From Ensifer adhaerens (GTDB lineage Bacteria; Pseudomonadota; Alphaproteobacteria; Rhizobiales; Rhizobiaceae), in assembly GCF_002007205.1 (NCBI RefSeq), contig NZ_LAZS01000014.1, positions 124,001 to 188,000 on the forward strand: DNA of 64,000 nucleotides. Direction: 5' to 3'. The notes beneath the pieces were generated by a model. That model had not been told where the DNA came from. It was given only the letters and a program-made list of their open reading frames with translations, and searched no databases. The translations under genes were made by a program, and so were the position numbers. Positions 37,601 to 46,113 of this stretch are shown here, piece by piece (position 1 is the first letter of the stretch; every line of letters starts with the position of its first letter).

Positions 37601-37748
37601 GACCCCGCGCCGGGTCGAGATCGAACGCTTGCAGCTCTCCGATATTCGATCAGCAGTAGAGAAGCACATAACCAAGACTTTCTTGCGCAAGGTTCAGGCA
37701 CCTCTCGGCGTCGGGCCTGTTCTGAAGGCGTGGATGGAACTGAACTAA
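34623..37748 (+). CDS. PLD-nuclease/SNF2-type helicase fusion (restriction component)
   Basis: 1041 residues. The N-terminal ~180 residues contain a phospholipase-D-like half-site: His131-x-Lys133 (FHAKAYI) followed by VGSSNFT, as in nuclease-type PLD domains. The superfamily 2/SNF2 helicase follows, with Walker A GVGLGKT (268-274), DEAHH (353-357), TATP (391-394) and motif VI QRIGRVDRR near residue 800. A charged helical insertion lies around 480-640. The organisation suggests a DNA translocase that cuts. It starts at ATG 34623 with GGAATGGGT upstream. The methyltransferase gene follows after 9 bp, so the pair probably form the cutting and modifying halves of one restriction system. The separate helicase distinguishes it from single-chain type ISP enzymes. 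Confidence 0.85.
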   Translation: MPKRSSHKVGSELFIVDNSTDDWKVVRYLRDWCALSKRFDIATGYFEIGSLLALEGEWAKVEKIRVLMGDEVSRRTKKAFERGLAEISARLDESLDREKSKNHFLKGVDAVADAISAKQIECRVYRKDKFHAKAYITHAHLDVVGSSALVGSSNFTLPGLTQNIELNVQVTGTPVAVLQEWFEEHWDEAEDVTPELLNVVEKHTRDYQPFEVYARSLQQYFLGHEETAGEWEKRNSRIFPILAKYQRDGYGGLLKRAEKYGGAFLCDGVGLGKTFVGLMLIERFVVHEGKNVALFVPKAAKEAVWERELKKRLPHLFKGFANLRIYSHTDLMRSAMREELDQIAKQADVIIVDEAHHFRNTGIRGLDVEERKSRYWRLYDIAEGKQVFLLTATPINNRLTDFQHMVELFSRHRADYFGGGTLGIHSLPGYIRQLEKQIEGEIYGKSDDERVELIGAEVSTRLYADPLIDALVVQRSRSYVKESMKREGDGDVMFPEPRKPTVAEYSVRQTYGKLLEMVANAFHKREPLFVLGIYNPYAYYKGDTEDVATALERGRLKQVVALIRTSFLKRFESSAEAFKQSCWRLLQKLLAWLEVHCETDHEKAQLDRWKRKHAKLLGYKPDRDLFDADVDEDLIPAELIEDIEKDKLDRREFKVEEIITDSLADLEQLADFLYELEKFKPSQDLKLKKLIQLLTKDPVLSKHKVLIFSEFGDTARYLAAHLKEGGIDGVEQIDSGTKGDRTKVIQRFAPYYNDSSSKEQGDREIRVLISTDVLSEGLNLQDATRLINYDLHWNPVRLMQRIGRVDRRMNPEVEARILKDHPDQQGLRGTVAYWNFLPPEDLDELLRLYGKVAHKTLRISKTLGIEGRKLLREDDDYEDLRNFNEQYEGQQSPDEQLHLEWQDLIKEHPALEEMLNSFPNAVFSGKQNIKPGTRAVFFCYARPAHDKAASERSGDDVWTAEAGDVQWYLYDVSSGKVFEDAPLMAESIRSDPSTPRRVEIERLQLSDIRSAVEKHITKTFLRKVQAPLGVGPVLKAWMELN

Positions 37749-37757
37749 GGGGCGACA

Positions 37758-40700
37758 ATGGCGGGCATATCAGCGGCTGAACTTTCAAGGATCAACAGCT
37801 TTCCGAAGCTGGTCGATCTGCTTCGGGATCACCTCGAATGGCCTATCGAGGAAGACTATGGCTTTGAGGATGTGGTCTACGAGTATGAGGCCAATGAGCT
37901 TGGCCTTAAGCCTGAGGAGATCGCGAAGATCCGAGAGATTCATCAGTTGCGGCCGCTGGCGACCAGCCAGCCGTGGGGTATCTTCTTCATATCATTCGAG
38001 GACAAAGTTCTTTCCGTTACTGTTCTCCGTCGCATCCTAAAGAATTTGATCGTCAAGAAGCGGGCTGGTGCCCAGGCATCGGATCGGCAGGCCTGGGACA
38101 AAAACGATCTCATTTTTGCCGCCAATTTTGGGAGATCGGGCCACCGTGAGCTCGCCTTTGTGCACTTCTCTGATGGAGCACAGTCACGGGACCTACCTGT
38201 CATGCGGGTGTTGGGGTGGAACGCGAAGGACACCCAGCTTCACAATGACTATGTCGGACGTACCCTTACCGAAAAGCTTCGCTGGCCGGATGACCCTAGG
38301 GACCAAAAGAAATGGCGCGAGGACTGGGCTTCTGCGTTCGAGCTTCGCCTCAACGAGACCATTCGAACATCCAAGGAACTCGCTCTACGGTTGGCCGTAT
38401 TGGCCACGGAGATCAGAGCGCGCGCCAACGAGCTGCTCGCAGCAGAAACAGACCGCGGCCCGATGCGGACCATGCTCGAAGCCTTTCGCAAGAATCTCAT
38501 TCATGACCTGGACGAAGACGGCTTTGCCGACATGTTTGCGCAGACGATCGCCTACGGCATGTTGGCAGCACGCATTTCCCGTCCCACAGGGATCGTCGCT
38601 GACAATCTCGCCGATATGGTGCCTAAGACCAACCCATTCCTAAAGGAACTCTTTGCGAACTTTCTCGCGATCGGTGGTCATGACAAGCGGCAGAGCCTGG
38701 ACTTCGATGAGCTCGGTGTCCGCGATGTCGTTGACATGTTGAACACGGCCAACATGGAAGCAGTTCTTCGCGACTTTGGCGATCGCAATCCAAAAGAAGA
38801 TCCGGTCATTCACTTCTACGAACTATTCCTGAAGGAATACGACCCGGAGAAGCGCATGCAGCGCGGCGTCTTCTACACCCCGCGGCCTGTGGTGAATTTC
38901 ATTGTCCGGGGGGTCGACGAAATCCTGCGGACTGAGTTCGGGCTCCCCCTAGGTCTCGCCGATACCAGTACTTGGGCGGAACTCGCGGCGCGGAACGAAC
39001 GCGTCATAATCCCCGCGCATGTGAAGCCTGAAACTCCCTTCGTCCAGATTCTTGATCCGGCCACCGGCACCGGTACCTTTCTGGTAGAGGTAATCGACCT
39101 GATCCACAAGCGGATGGAAGAGCATTGGAAGGAGCAGCGCAAGTCGGCGGCTGAGATAAAGTCCGCCTGGGACGCTTATGTGCCCAGGCATCTATTGCCG
39201 CGGCTAACGGCCTTCGAGCTGATGATGGCGCCGTATACCATCGCGCATATGAAGATCGGGTTGAAACTGGCGGAGACAGGTTACACCTTCGGATCGGCAG
39301 AGCGCGCCCGTATCTACTTAACCAACGCTCTGGAACCGGCGCGCGATTTGGATATGGAGTTCATCTTCATGTCCGAGGCTCTGGCGCACGAAGCGCAGGC
39401 ATCAAATGAAGCGAAAGCAAAAACGCCCTTCACCGTAGTCCTCGGTAACCCGCCCTACGCAGGGCATTCGAAGAACAACAACATACTTGAGATGGTTAGC
39501 CTTGTGCACGACTACAAGAAGGACTGGCCGGAGCTTCTGAAGCCTGGACAGGGTAAATGGCTGCAGGATGATTACGTTAAGTTCATTCGACTGGCTCAAT
39601 ACAAGCTCGATCGAACCGGATACGGAGTACTCGGCTATATCACAAGCCACTCCTTCTTGGATAACCCGACCTTCAAAGGGATGCGTACGAAACTGAAGGA
39701 GAGTTTTGGGCAAATCCGCGTTTTAGATCTCCACGGGAACGTCAAGAAAAAAGTGAAAGCGCCCGACGGCACGGCCGACGAGGGCGTCTTCGAAGGCGTC
39801 GCTCAGGGGGTCGCGATCACGGAAGCGATCAAGCTTCCAAGTTTCGAATCCTCAAGCCAACTCTGGCGCGACGATTTGTTCGGCTCAGAGACAGAGAAAC
39901 TCGATTTTTTGGTCAACCCTTCCGCGCGGATTTCTGGGCAACAAAAATGCCCTATCGTTCTTCCCGAGTGCTTCTTTGAGACGATCGACTCGGACCTCAA
40001 GCTGGAATGGCAAGAGTTCGAAGGTCTGCCGCGAGTAATGGGTGAGAATGGCGACCCAGCGCCCGGCATCGTCACAACACACGACGAGTACGCCATTTCC
40101 TTTACCGAAAGTGAGCAAATCGAGAAGGTAGAATGGCTGATTGCAACCCCTGACGAAGAAACTGCGAGAGGACGGCTGCGTCTCTGCACGCAGAGCCAAT
40201 GGAACTACAGCGTCGCGAAACGGACTCTTAGTCGTGTGGATTGGAAACGTAGTCTTGTATCGGTGGCATATAGACCCTTCGATCATCGAGTGACGGTATA
40301 CAACAACCAAGTAGCAGTACATCTGCGCGACCGTGTGATGCGACATATGAGTGGCACAAAAAACATTGCTCTGTCGACTGTCAGGCAACTTGCTACTACC
40401 CCTTGGGAGCACGTGCTCGCATGTGACGCGATTCAAGACGACTGTTATGTGTCCAATCGCACAAAGGAGCGCGGCTATCTGTTCCCGCTTTGGCTCAAGC
40501 CCTCGGCGGGAGAGCCACACCGCCGCCCCAACATCGACCGCGCCTGGGCTCAGACTATAGGAAAGGACCTCGGCCTGAGTTACGAAGACGGCATCCCCCG
40601 CGGTGAACAGAAGAGCGTGGGCCAAGACTTGCAATGCACGAAGGATGAACAATGCGGCCTGCTCGACGCCACCTGGGAAGGCCGCGGCGATCTGCAAAAG

Positions 40701-41267
40701 TCCTTCGGCCCCCGCGACCTGTTCGACTACATGTATGCCGTCTTACACAGCCCCGGCTATCGCAGCCGTTATGCCGAATTCCTGAAATCCGACTTCCCAC
40801 GCATCCCTACACCCAGGGCGCGAGCCACCTTTTCGGCCCTAGTGGGCTTCGGTCGCCAGCTCATCAGCCTTCACCTGCTAGGGTCTGATGATGCACCACT
40901 CTTGGATTCGCCCGACATCCGCTTCGCAGGCACTGGTGAGGCGCGGGTGGAAAAGGGCTATCCCGACTATAACAACGGTCGAGTGATGATCAGCGCTACA
41001 CGATGGTTCGAAGACGTGCCGAAGGAAACATGGGAGTTCCGCGTTGGCGGCTATCAAGTCTGCGAAAAGTGGTTGAAGGACCGCGCAGGCAAGGGGGGCA
41101 AGAACCCCAGTCCCGGTCGCGTGTTAACCGGCGAGGACACTCTGCACTATCGCCGTATCGTTGTGGCCCTGACAGAGACCCGCCGTCTGATGGCAAAGAT
41201 CGACACCGAGATTGATAAGCACGGCGGCTGGCCGGGTGCCTTTGTGACGGGACCCGGGAACGCCTGA
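37758..41267 (+). CDS. Type ISP-like N6-adenine DNA methyltransferase with target-recognition region
   Basis: 1169-residue methyltransferase of the type ISP/IIG (Eco57I-like) kind. SAM motif I is DPATGTGTFLVEV near residue 433. Catalytic motif IV is NPPYAGHS near 564, the gamma-type N6-adenine signature. A long helical part (about 150-400) including FYTPRPVVNFIVRGVDEIL precedes the MTase core. The C-terminal ~400 residues look like a target-recognition region and end with RRIVVALTETRRLMAKIDTEI. No helicase motifs are visible; those are in the upstream gene. It should protect host DNA and give the system its specificity. The recognition sequence is unknown. ATG 37758 has AAGGGG upstream. Confidence 0.87.
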   Translation: MAGISAAELSRINSFPKLVDLLRDHLEWPIEEDYGFEDVVYEYEANELGLKPEEIAKIREIHQLRPLATSQPWGIFFISFEDKVLSVTVLRRILKNLIVKKRAGAQASDRQAWDKNDLIFAANFGRSGHRELAFVHFSDGAQSRDLPVMRVLGWNAKDTQLHNDYVGRTLTEKLRWPDDPRDQKKWREDWASAFELRLNETIRTSKELALRLAVLATEIRARANELLAAETDRGPMRTMLEAFRKNLIHDLDEDGFADMFAQTIAYGMLAARISRPTGIVADNLADMVPKTNPFLKELFANFLAIGGHDKRQSLDFDELGVRDVVDMLNTANMEAVLRDFGDRNPKEDPVIHFYELFLKEYDPEKRMQRGVFYTPRPVVNFIVRGVDEILRTEFGLPLGLADTSTWAELAARNERVIIPAHVKPETPFVQILDPATGTGTFLVEVIDLIHKRMEEHWKEQRKSAAEIKSAWDAYVPRHLLPRLTAFELMMAPYTIAHMKIGLKLAETGYTFGSAERARIYLTNALEPARDLDMEFIFMSEALAHEAQASNEAKAKTPFTVVLGNPPYAGHSKNNNILEMVSLVHDYKKDWPELLKPGQGKWLQDDYVKFIRLAQYKLDRTGYGVLGYITSHSFLDNPTFKGMRTKLKESFGQIRVLDLHGNVKKKVKAPDGTADEGVFEGVAQGVAITEAIKLPSFESSSQLWRDDLFGSETEKLDFLVNPSARISGQQKCPIVLPECFFETIDSDLKLEWQEFEGLPRVMGENGDPAPGIVTTHDEYAISFTESEQIEKVEWLIATPDEETARGRLRLCTQSQWNYSVAKRTLSRVDWKRSLVSVAYRPFDHRVTVYNNQVAVHLRDRVMRHMSGTKNIALSTVRQLATTPWEHVLACDAIQDDCYVSNRTKERGYLFPLWLKPSAGEPHRRPNIDRAWAQTIGKDLGLSYEDGIPRGEQKSVGQDLQCTKDEQCGLLDATWEGRGDLQKSFGPRDLFDYMYAVLHSPGYRSRYAEFLKSDFPRIPTPRARATFSALVGFGRQLISLHLLGSDDAPLLDSPDIRFAGTGEARVEKGYPDYNNGRVMISATRWFEDVPKETWEFRVGGYQVCEKWLKDRAGKGGKNPSPGRVLTGEDTLHYRRIVVALTETRRLMAKIDTEIDKHGGWPGAFVTGPGNA

Positions 41268-41269
41268 CC

Positions 41270-42637
41270 ATGGATTCTTTCCAATTCGAGATTGTCAATG
41301 TGATTGCGACGAAGGCTACGCGAAAACAGCGCGTGACCTATCAACAGGTCGGTGAGGCGGTAGGATGGGGACACCCAACCGGACGTGGCTTGGGACCGCA
41401 TCTTGAAGTCGTCCTGCGCTATCTTGCGGACCGGGGCCTCCCCCCACTGACGACGATTGTGGTCAAGAAAGGGCATCGTCATCCGGCAGAAGATGCGATG
41501 GTCTATATTCGGAGCGCACTCGGCGACATTGATATCGAGTCGGCACAGCAGGAAGTCTTCTCCTTTGACTGGAACGCGGTTCCGGAGCTGGCTCCTACAA
41601 AGGATAGGCTGCCAGATGATCGTGCTGTTTGGCTGACGTCGTTCTGGGGTTTCGATCCTGCGGGCTGGGGGTGCATTGGTTTCGCAGACGAGTGGCGGCG
41701 CAATGCATATTTGAGAAACTCCCAGCCTGGCGGACTGGTCGCAATTTACGTGACCAAGAACAAGGGCCCTGAGAACATGCGGGGCAAGGTGGTCGGTGTG
41801 TTGGAGATCTCGCATGAAGCCGGGCATGCGAAGAGTTTCATCTCTGGTGAGCATTGGGCAGCAAAGGAGCTAGATCCGGCGCAGAAGGGTAAATGGCTCT
41901 ATGCGGTAAAGGCCACACGCGCCTGGCGGATTGTGCCTGAAGACTGGAAGCCGGTCGACGAGCTTTTCCCGCAGGCCTATGGAAGTACGAACGCGGAACT
42001 GATCGGCGCGAACGGCGTACCTATCCACGAGGAAGAAGCGGCTGCTCTTTATGAACTCGATGTATACGAAGTACCCGTCTACGGACAATCGGCGCCAGTT
42101 GACCCGACAATACAGACGCTGGAATCAGCACTCGCCCCAAGTCGTGCAGTAAGACCGCCGTCGAGCCCTTACTGGGTCGGCGAAACCGATGGTCCGAAAC
42201 ACCTCTACATCCTCAAACTGATGGGGGATATCGCGGCCTATCTGGGGCGGCCGGCGAAAGAGCTGGAAGAAAAGCACATCATCAAGGTTGGCTTCTCTAA
42301 AAGCCCTTATGCCCGACGGGACCAAATTCAGAGTGCTTATCCGAAGGGCGCATTCAATTGGGAGGTTTTTAAGCCAAATCCTCAGCCAGATGCCGCACCC
42401 TATGCAAACGCCGAAGTGGCGATAGCAGGAGAAGATGCGATGAAGAAAAGGCTTGTTGAAGAAAAGGCTGAAGTGCTTGGAGGCGAGTTTTTCCTCGCTG
42501 ACGATTGGCTGATCTATAGCGCTTGGGCCGCAGGCAAGATGGCCGCGGAAAAAGCTCAAACAGCAGCCGAGGTTTCGGCGGCGGCGACAAGCTTTGACCA
42601 GTTCGGCGACGTGTTTCAGAAGGTCTTCGAGGTTTAA
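41270..42637 (+). CDS. EVE/PUA-like plus GIY-YIG-like protein (candidate modification-sensing nuclease)
   Basis: 455-residue three-part protein. Residues 1-80 carry VTYQQVGEAVGW and LPPLTTIVVKKGHRHP, a layout resembling alkyltransferase-like DNA-binding domains. Residues about 120-225 resemble an EVE/PUA-like domain: WLTSFWGF, FADEWRRNAYLRN, GGLVAIYVTKNKGP and VVGVLEI. Residues about 310-410 resemble a GIY-YIG/T5orf172 domain: LYILKL, then IIKVGFSKSPYARRDQIQ and a later Glu in KRLVEEKAEVLGG. EVE-type domains bind modified cytosines and GIY-YIG domains cut DNA, so a modification-dependent nuclease is a plausible inference. It starts 2 bp after the methyltransferase stop, indicating tight coupling. 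The GIY-YIG catalytic residues are not certain by eye. Confidence 0.65.
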   Translation: MDSFQFEIVNVIATKATRKQRVTYQQVGEAVGWGHPTGRGLGPHLEVVLRYLADRGLPPLTTIVVKKGHRHPAEDAMVYIRSALGDIDIESAQQEVFSFDWNAVPELAPTKDRLPDDRAVWLTSFWGFDPAGWGCIGFADEWRRNAYLRNSQPGGLVAIYVTKNKGPENMRGKVVGVLEISHEAGHAKSFISGEHWAAKELDPAQKGKWLYAVKATRAWRIVPEDWKPVDELFPQAYGSTNAELIGANGVPIHEEEAAALYELDVYEVPVYGQSAPVDPTIQTLESALAPSRAVRPPSSPYWVGETDGPKHLYILKLMGDIAAYLGRPAKELEEKHIIKVGFSKSPYARRDQIQSAYPKGAFNWEVFKPNPQPDAAPYANAEVAIAGEDAMKKRLVEEKAEVLGGEFFLADDWLIYSAWAAGKMAAEKAQTAAEVSAAATSFDQFGDVFQKVFEV

Positions 42638-44200
42638 ATGGCAAAGCGCAGCATAACTGATCGAGAGATAGGCTTGATCAAGGCGATGTTGGCGCGTGAA
42701 ATGAAAAACAAGGACATACAGTTCTACTTCAATCGGCAAGATCGCGCCGTCAACTCGGGCCGTATCACGCAGATCCGGGATAAGAGCTATGGCCCCGAAG
42801 TTCCACAGGCTTCGGAGAATGACCTGAATCTATTTCTGTCGACTTTCAAGCCGGCGGCCATTGGGGCCATGGTCACTCATTCCTTCGTAGCATCTGAGCC
42901 GACCCCGGAGGAACGTGCTAGATCGCTATTCGAGATGCGTGGCCGGTCGGGCTGGTTCTTGAAGACGCATGAATCAGAAACTACCGAATGCAAGGAATCA
43001 TTCTGCCTCAAGCCAGAGCATCGATTTGCAGATCCCCTGCGATCGATAGCAGGGCTCGCCAACAACAATGGCGGCTTTGTTTTCTTCGGTGTCAAGGAGC
43101 TTCCAGACGGCAGCTTGAACGTCGTCGGCCTCAATGACGAAACCTTTGCGCTCACCGACCCAGCCGATTTGAATAGAAGCCTAGCAGGCTCGTTGAACCC
43201 CGTTCCTGTATTCACGATGTTCAGTCTTGAGTTTGACGGGCGACGGGTGGGTGTCGTGCATGTCCAAAAACATGATCTACCACCGGTTATCGCAATCAAG
43301 AACGTCAACAACGAGTTCAGGGAAGGCGCGATCTATTATCGATACGTCGGCGAAACTCGGGCGATCAAACCAGGCGAGTTGCAGCAGATTATTACTTATC
43401 GCGAACAGCGCGCCATCTCCGAATTCTCTAACCGCATCTCGCGGGTAGCTATGGGAGCGGCGGCGACGCTTGATCTGGACACCGGCAAGGTGCAAGGCCG
43501 CGTCGGCAGCTTCATGATCGGCGAGGAACTGTTGCCCAAAATTCAGTTCATACGAGAGGGACAGTTCTCGGAAAGGGATGGTGCACCGGCGCTGAGACTG
43601 ATCGGAGATGTCGAGACGACTTCAGAGCGAGCCCAGGTTGTCAGAGACAACATAACGCCTGACGCGACCATACGAAATTTTCTCACCAGTGTCGTGGTAA
43701 AGGAGCCGCGGCAATACTTGCTTCACTCGGCGCACTCGAATCGGGAATGGCAGCCCATCTGGTACTATGTTCATTTGGCTAGTCTGACTGTTGAAGGCGC
43801 GCTTGAGCTTATGCAGAGAGAGGAGGCGAGCCAGCCCAGCCACCGTGATGGTGTTATTGCACGCCTAACCGGAAAGCGAACAGCCTTTAACGTCAATCAA
43901 GGCAAGCCTAGGCATTTGGTCGCGGCGTTCGCCAAAGGTGAAATCGATGAACCTGCAGACGTCACAGACGCCCACAAATTTGCTCTCGCGGTGCAGGGTC
44001 TTCCTGAGGGTCAGGGGAATCTCGATTTGTTTCGGCAGATTCTATCGAAGTGCTATGGGCTTTCGAACGGTCAGACGACGCAGCAACGCAATCTCCGCAG
44101 TGCGGTGTTCAGGGCAGCTTGCCGGCTTGACGAGCTATTGTATCGATCCAAAGGTGAACAAAACATCTCCGCTACGGAACGGATCCAAGCCCTGAGTTAG
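42638..44200 (+). CDS. Schlafen-type AlbA_2 domain protein with N-terminal helix-turn-helix
   Basis: 520 residues. Residues 1-50 look like a small DNA-binding helix-turn-helix (REIGLIKAMLAREMKNKDIQ, NSGRITQIRDKSYG). Residues about 105-260 form an AlbA_2/Schlafen core: ETTECKESF, then SIAGLANNNGGFVFFGVKE and a later REGAIYYRYVGETR. AlbA_2 proteins bind nucleic acids or act as regulators, and Schlafen relatives include tRNA-cleaving effectors. The C-terminal half is unrecognised. Its ATG directly abuts the upstream TAA, making it the fourth gene of the restriction operon. A defence or regulatory role is inferred from domain and context. Confidence 0.75.
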   Translation: MAKRSITDREIGLIKAMLAREMKNKDIQFYFNRQDRAVNSGRITQIRDKSYGPEVPQASENDLNLFLSTFKPAAIGAMVTHSFVASEPTPEERARSLFEMRGRSGWFLKTHESETTECKESFCLKPEHRFADPLRSIAGLANNNGGFVFFGVKELPDGSLNVVGLNDETFALTDPADLNRSLAGSLNPVPVFTMFSLEFDGRRVGVVHVQKHDLPPVIAIKNVNNEFREGAIYYRYVGETRAIKPGELQQIITYREQRAISEFSNRISRVAMGAAATLDLDTGKVQGRVGSFMIGEELLPKIQFIREGQFSERDGAPALRLIGDVETTSERAQVVRDNITPDATIRNFLTSVVVKEPRQYLLHSAHSNREWQPIWYYVHLASLTVEGALELMQREEASQPSHRDGVIARLTGKRTAFNVNQGKPRHLVAAFAKGEIDEPADVTDAHKFALAVQGLPEGQGNLDLFRQILSKCYGLSNGQTTQQRNLRSAVFRAACRLDELLYRSKGEQNISATERIQALS

Positions 44201-44240
44201 GGCTGCCCACTTCACTGCAATCTAGTGCTGCGATAGCGAG

Positions 44241-45887
44241 TCACGAACCCTCCCATGCAGCAAGCGACCAGATCCGCTGAGCGCGTTCAAGCAGCTCGTT
44301 CTGCCGGGACGAAAGAATGTCCTTCGTCCAATGCTCGGCATCCAGGATCGGTTTAGTCGTGTCGAATGAAACCCGGTTGTTCCTTTCGGCGTAAACTTTC
44401 TTCTTGCGGTCAAAGGGGAAGTACTGCGCCTTGTAGTTCTTGATTCCGGCGAGCAGCGCGAGATTGCCTAGGCGGTGCAGCCAAAGGCGGTGTTCGTCGT
44501 CGCTGAAGCGCTCACGCCAGTACGCGTCCTTGAGCGCCTGGGGCAGAACATGCTCAATGGTGATCTGGCCGCTGAAATCCTTGGTGACGGACTCGTCTTG
44601 GTCGGCTTCTTCTAGGCGAAGCAAAACGGCATGTGCGAAGGGCTTGCCGTAAACTTCACCATTGAGCAACACCTTGAACTCTTCGTCATTGGCTTTCGCA
44701 CGGAAAATGGCGCGGATATCATCGGCGCCTTTTCCGGCACGAACCGCAGTGATCAGCTGAAAATATGCAGTAAGGCGCGCGGTGAAAGCCAGGCGACGGA
44801 TCCAGTTCTGATATGTGATGCGTTCTAGCAGGTCGACGAATTCGCTTTCCTTCATGCCTTCGACCGGCGCATTCAAGAACGCAAGGAGCGGTGGGATCCA
44901 CTCCTCGAAGGCGGCGCGACGCAGCGAACGCACTGCTCTTCGAGCCGCAGTTGTCTCGAAATCATTGCGTAGAATGCGCAGGTAGTTACTGGCGGACGTG
45001 TTCAGCTGTTCAAGGAAGGAAAACGGCGTTGCCGCGGTCTCGATGAGCGGCTCGAACTCCTCATGAAGCGCCTTCCGAGCCTTGATTGCAACGATGGAGC
45101 TGCGATGGTGAGCAAGGAACTGATCGAGACGCTCGATCCCGATCTGCTCCTCGAGCTCAAGCCAGGCTTCGTCCAGCTCACTGCTCCGCGCGGCGTCCCC
45201 TCCCAGCCGGGCGAACAACATATTTTTGATTAGGTCGGCATTTGAAAGAGCCATCCCGCGTGCATTCAGTACGTTGAACAGCCGGTAGGCCGACTGCCAG
45301 GACGCCGTTGTCACGAAGACGACGTAAACGCGACTGAGAAGGAAGTTGGCGAATAATTTCAGCGTTTTCTGGTCGTGCCGAGCAATGAAGGCGTCGATTG
45401 ATTCGAGGTTCTCGGTTATCCGTTGCTTAGGCGCGTCCTGCTCCTTGACTATTTCCTTACGAACGGCGTCAGGCACCGGCTGACCGGCAAGGACATACTT
45501 TCGGAAAAAACTCTGATCACGCTGCCGAAGCGTCAAACGAGGTGTCTCCTCCTCTCCCGTCAAAGCGTTTCGCGGCAGAACGCGCCTTCCGAGCTCCGAC
45601 TTCGCCGGTTCGTCCACTGCATCACGTAACCGCGAGAAAATCAGATTCAGGGTTGTGAGGCGCTGCTGACCATCAACAACGTCGTACAGCTGCCCCTTAA
45701 CGCGCTCTATGGTGATCAGCGAGCCGATAAAATACTCCTCATCTTTGGCCTCGTATGCTTCCCATACGTCGTCAAGGAGTTGCTCAACGTTTCCCTTCTC
45801 CCAGGAATAGGGCCGCTGATAGGCGGGAATCTCGTAGCAAATTTGCTCAGTCAAAATCTGGCTAATCGTGCGTTCCGCTGCTTCCAT
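44241..45887 (-). CDS. DUF262/DUF1524 (GmrSD-like) modification-dependent restriction protein
   Basis: 548 residues. The N-terminal DUF262 domain has IPAYQRPYSW (about 20-29) and the ParB-like nucleotide motif VVDGQQRLTTL (about 70-80). The C-terminal DUF1524/HNH nuclease has ITIEHVLPQAL (about 442-452) and LHRLGNLAL (about 470-478). This is the one-chain form of GmrSD, the type IV system that cleaves glucosylated hydroxymethylcytosine DNA of T-even phages; relatives use other modified bases. It converges with the AlbA_2 gene with a 40-bp gap and is transcribed separately. The exact modification recognised is unknown. Confidence 0.88.
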   Translation of the reverse strand: MEAAERTISQILTEQICYEIPAYQRPYSWEKGNVEQLLDDVWEAYEAKDEEYFIGSLITIERVKGQLYDVVDGQQRLTTLNLIFSRLRDAVDEPAKSELGRRVLPRNALTGEEETPRLTLRQRDQSFFRKYVLAGQPVPDAVRKEIVKEQDAPKQRITENLESIDAFIARHDQKTLKLFANFLLSRVYVVFVTTASWQSAYRLFNVLNARGMALSNADLIKNMLFARLGGDAARSSELDEAWLELEEQIGIERLDQFLAHHRSSIVAIKARKALHEEFEPLIETAATPFSFLEQLNTSASNYLRILRNDFETTAARRAVRSLRRAAFEEWIPPLLAFLNAPVEGMKESEFVDLLERITYQNWIRRLAFTARLTAYFQLITAVRAGKGADDIRAIFRAKANDEEFKVLLNGEVYGKPFAHAVLLRLEEADQDESVTKDFSGQITIEHVLPQALKDAYWRERFSDDEHRLWLHRLGNLALLAGIKNYKAQYFPFDRKKKVYAERNNRVSFDTTKPILDAEHWTKDILSSRQNELLERAQRIWSLAAWEGS

Positions 45888-46113
45888 AATGACTCTCTAT
45901 AATCGGGTGCGCCTGACGATGCAGACCCCTTATTCACAGCCTAAAAAACTGATGGTTGTAGCCCTAAAAAAGAACTAGCAGACATCGGGCCGTACGCAAG
46001 CCTCTGAGCACCGTCAAACGACTTTAAACGGAACATCTTCGCCGGCAGTCCGGTACGCATTTGTCTGCCGAAAAGTGTATTGGACCCTGATTGCCAGTCT
46101 TGACGAGGTGACA

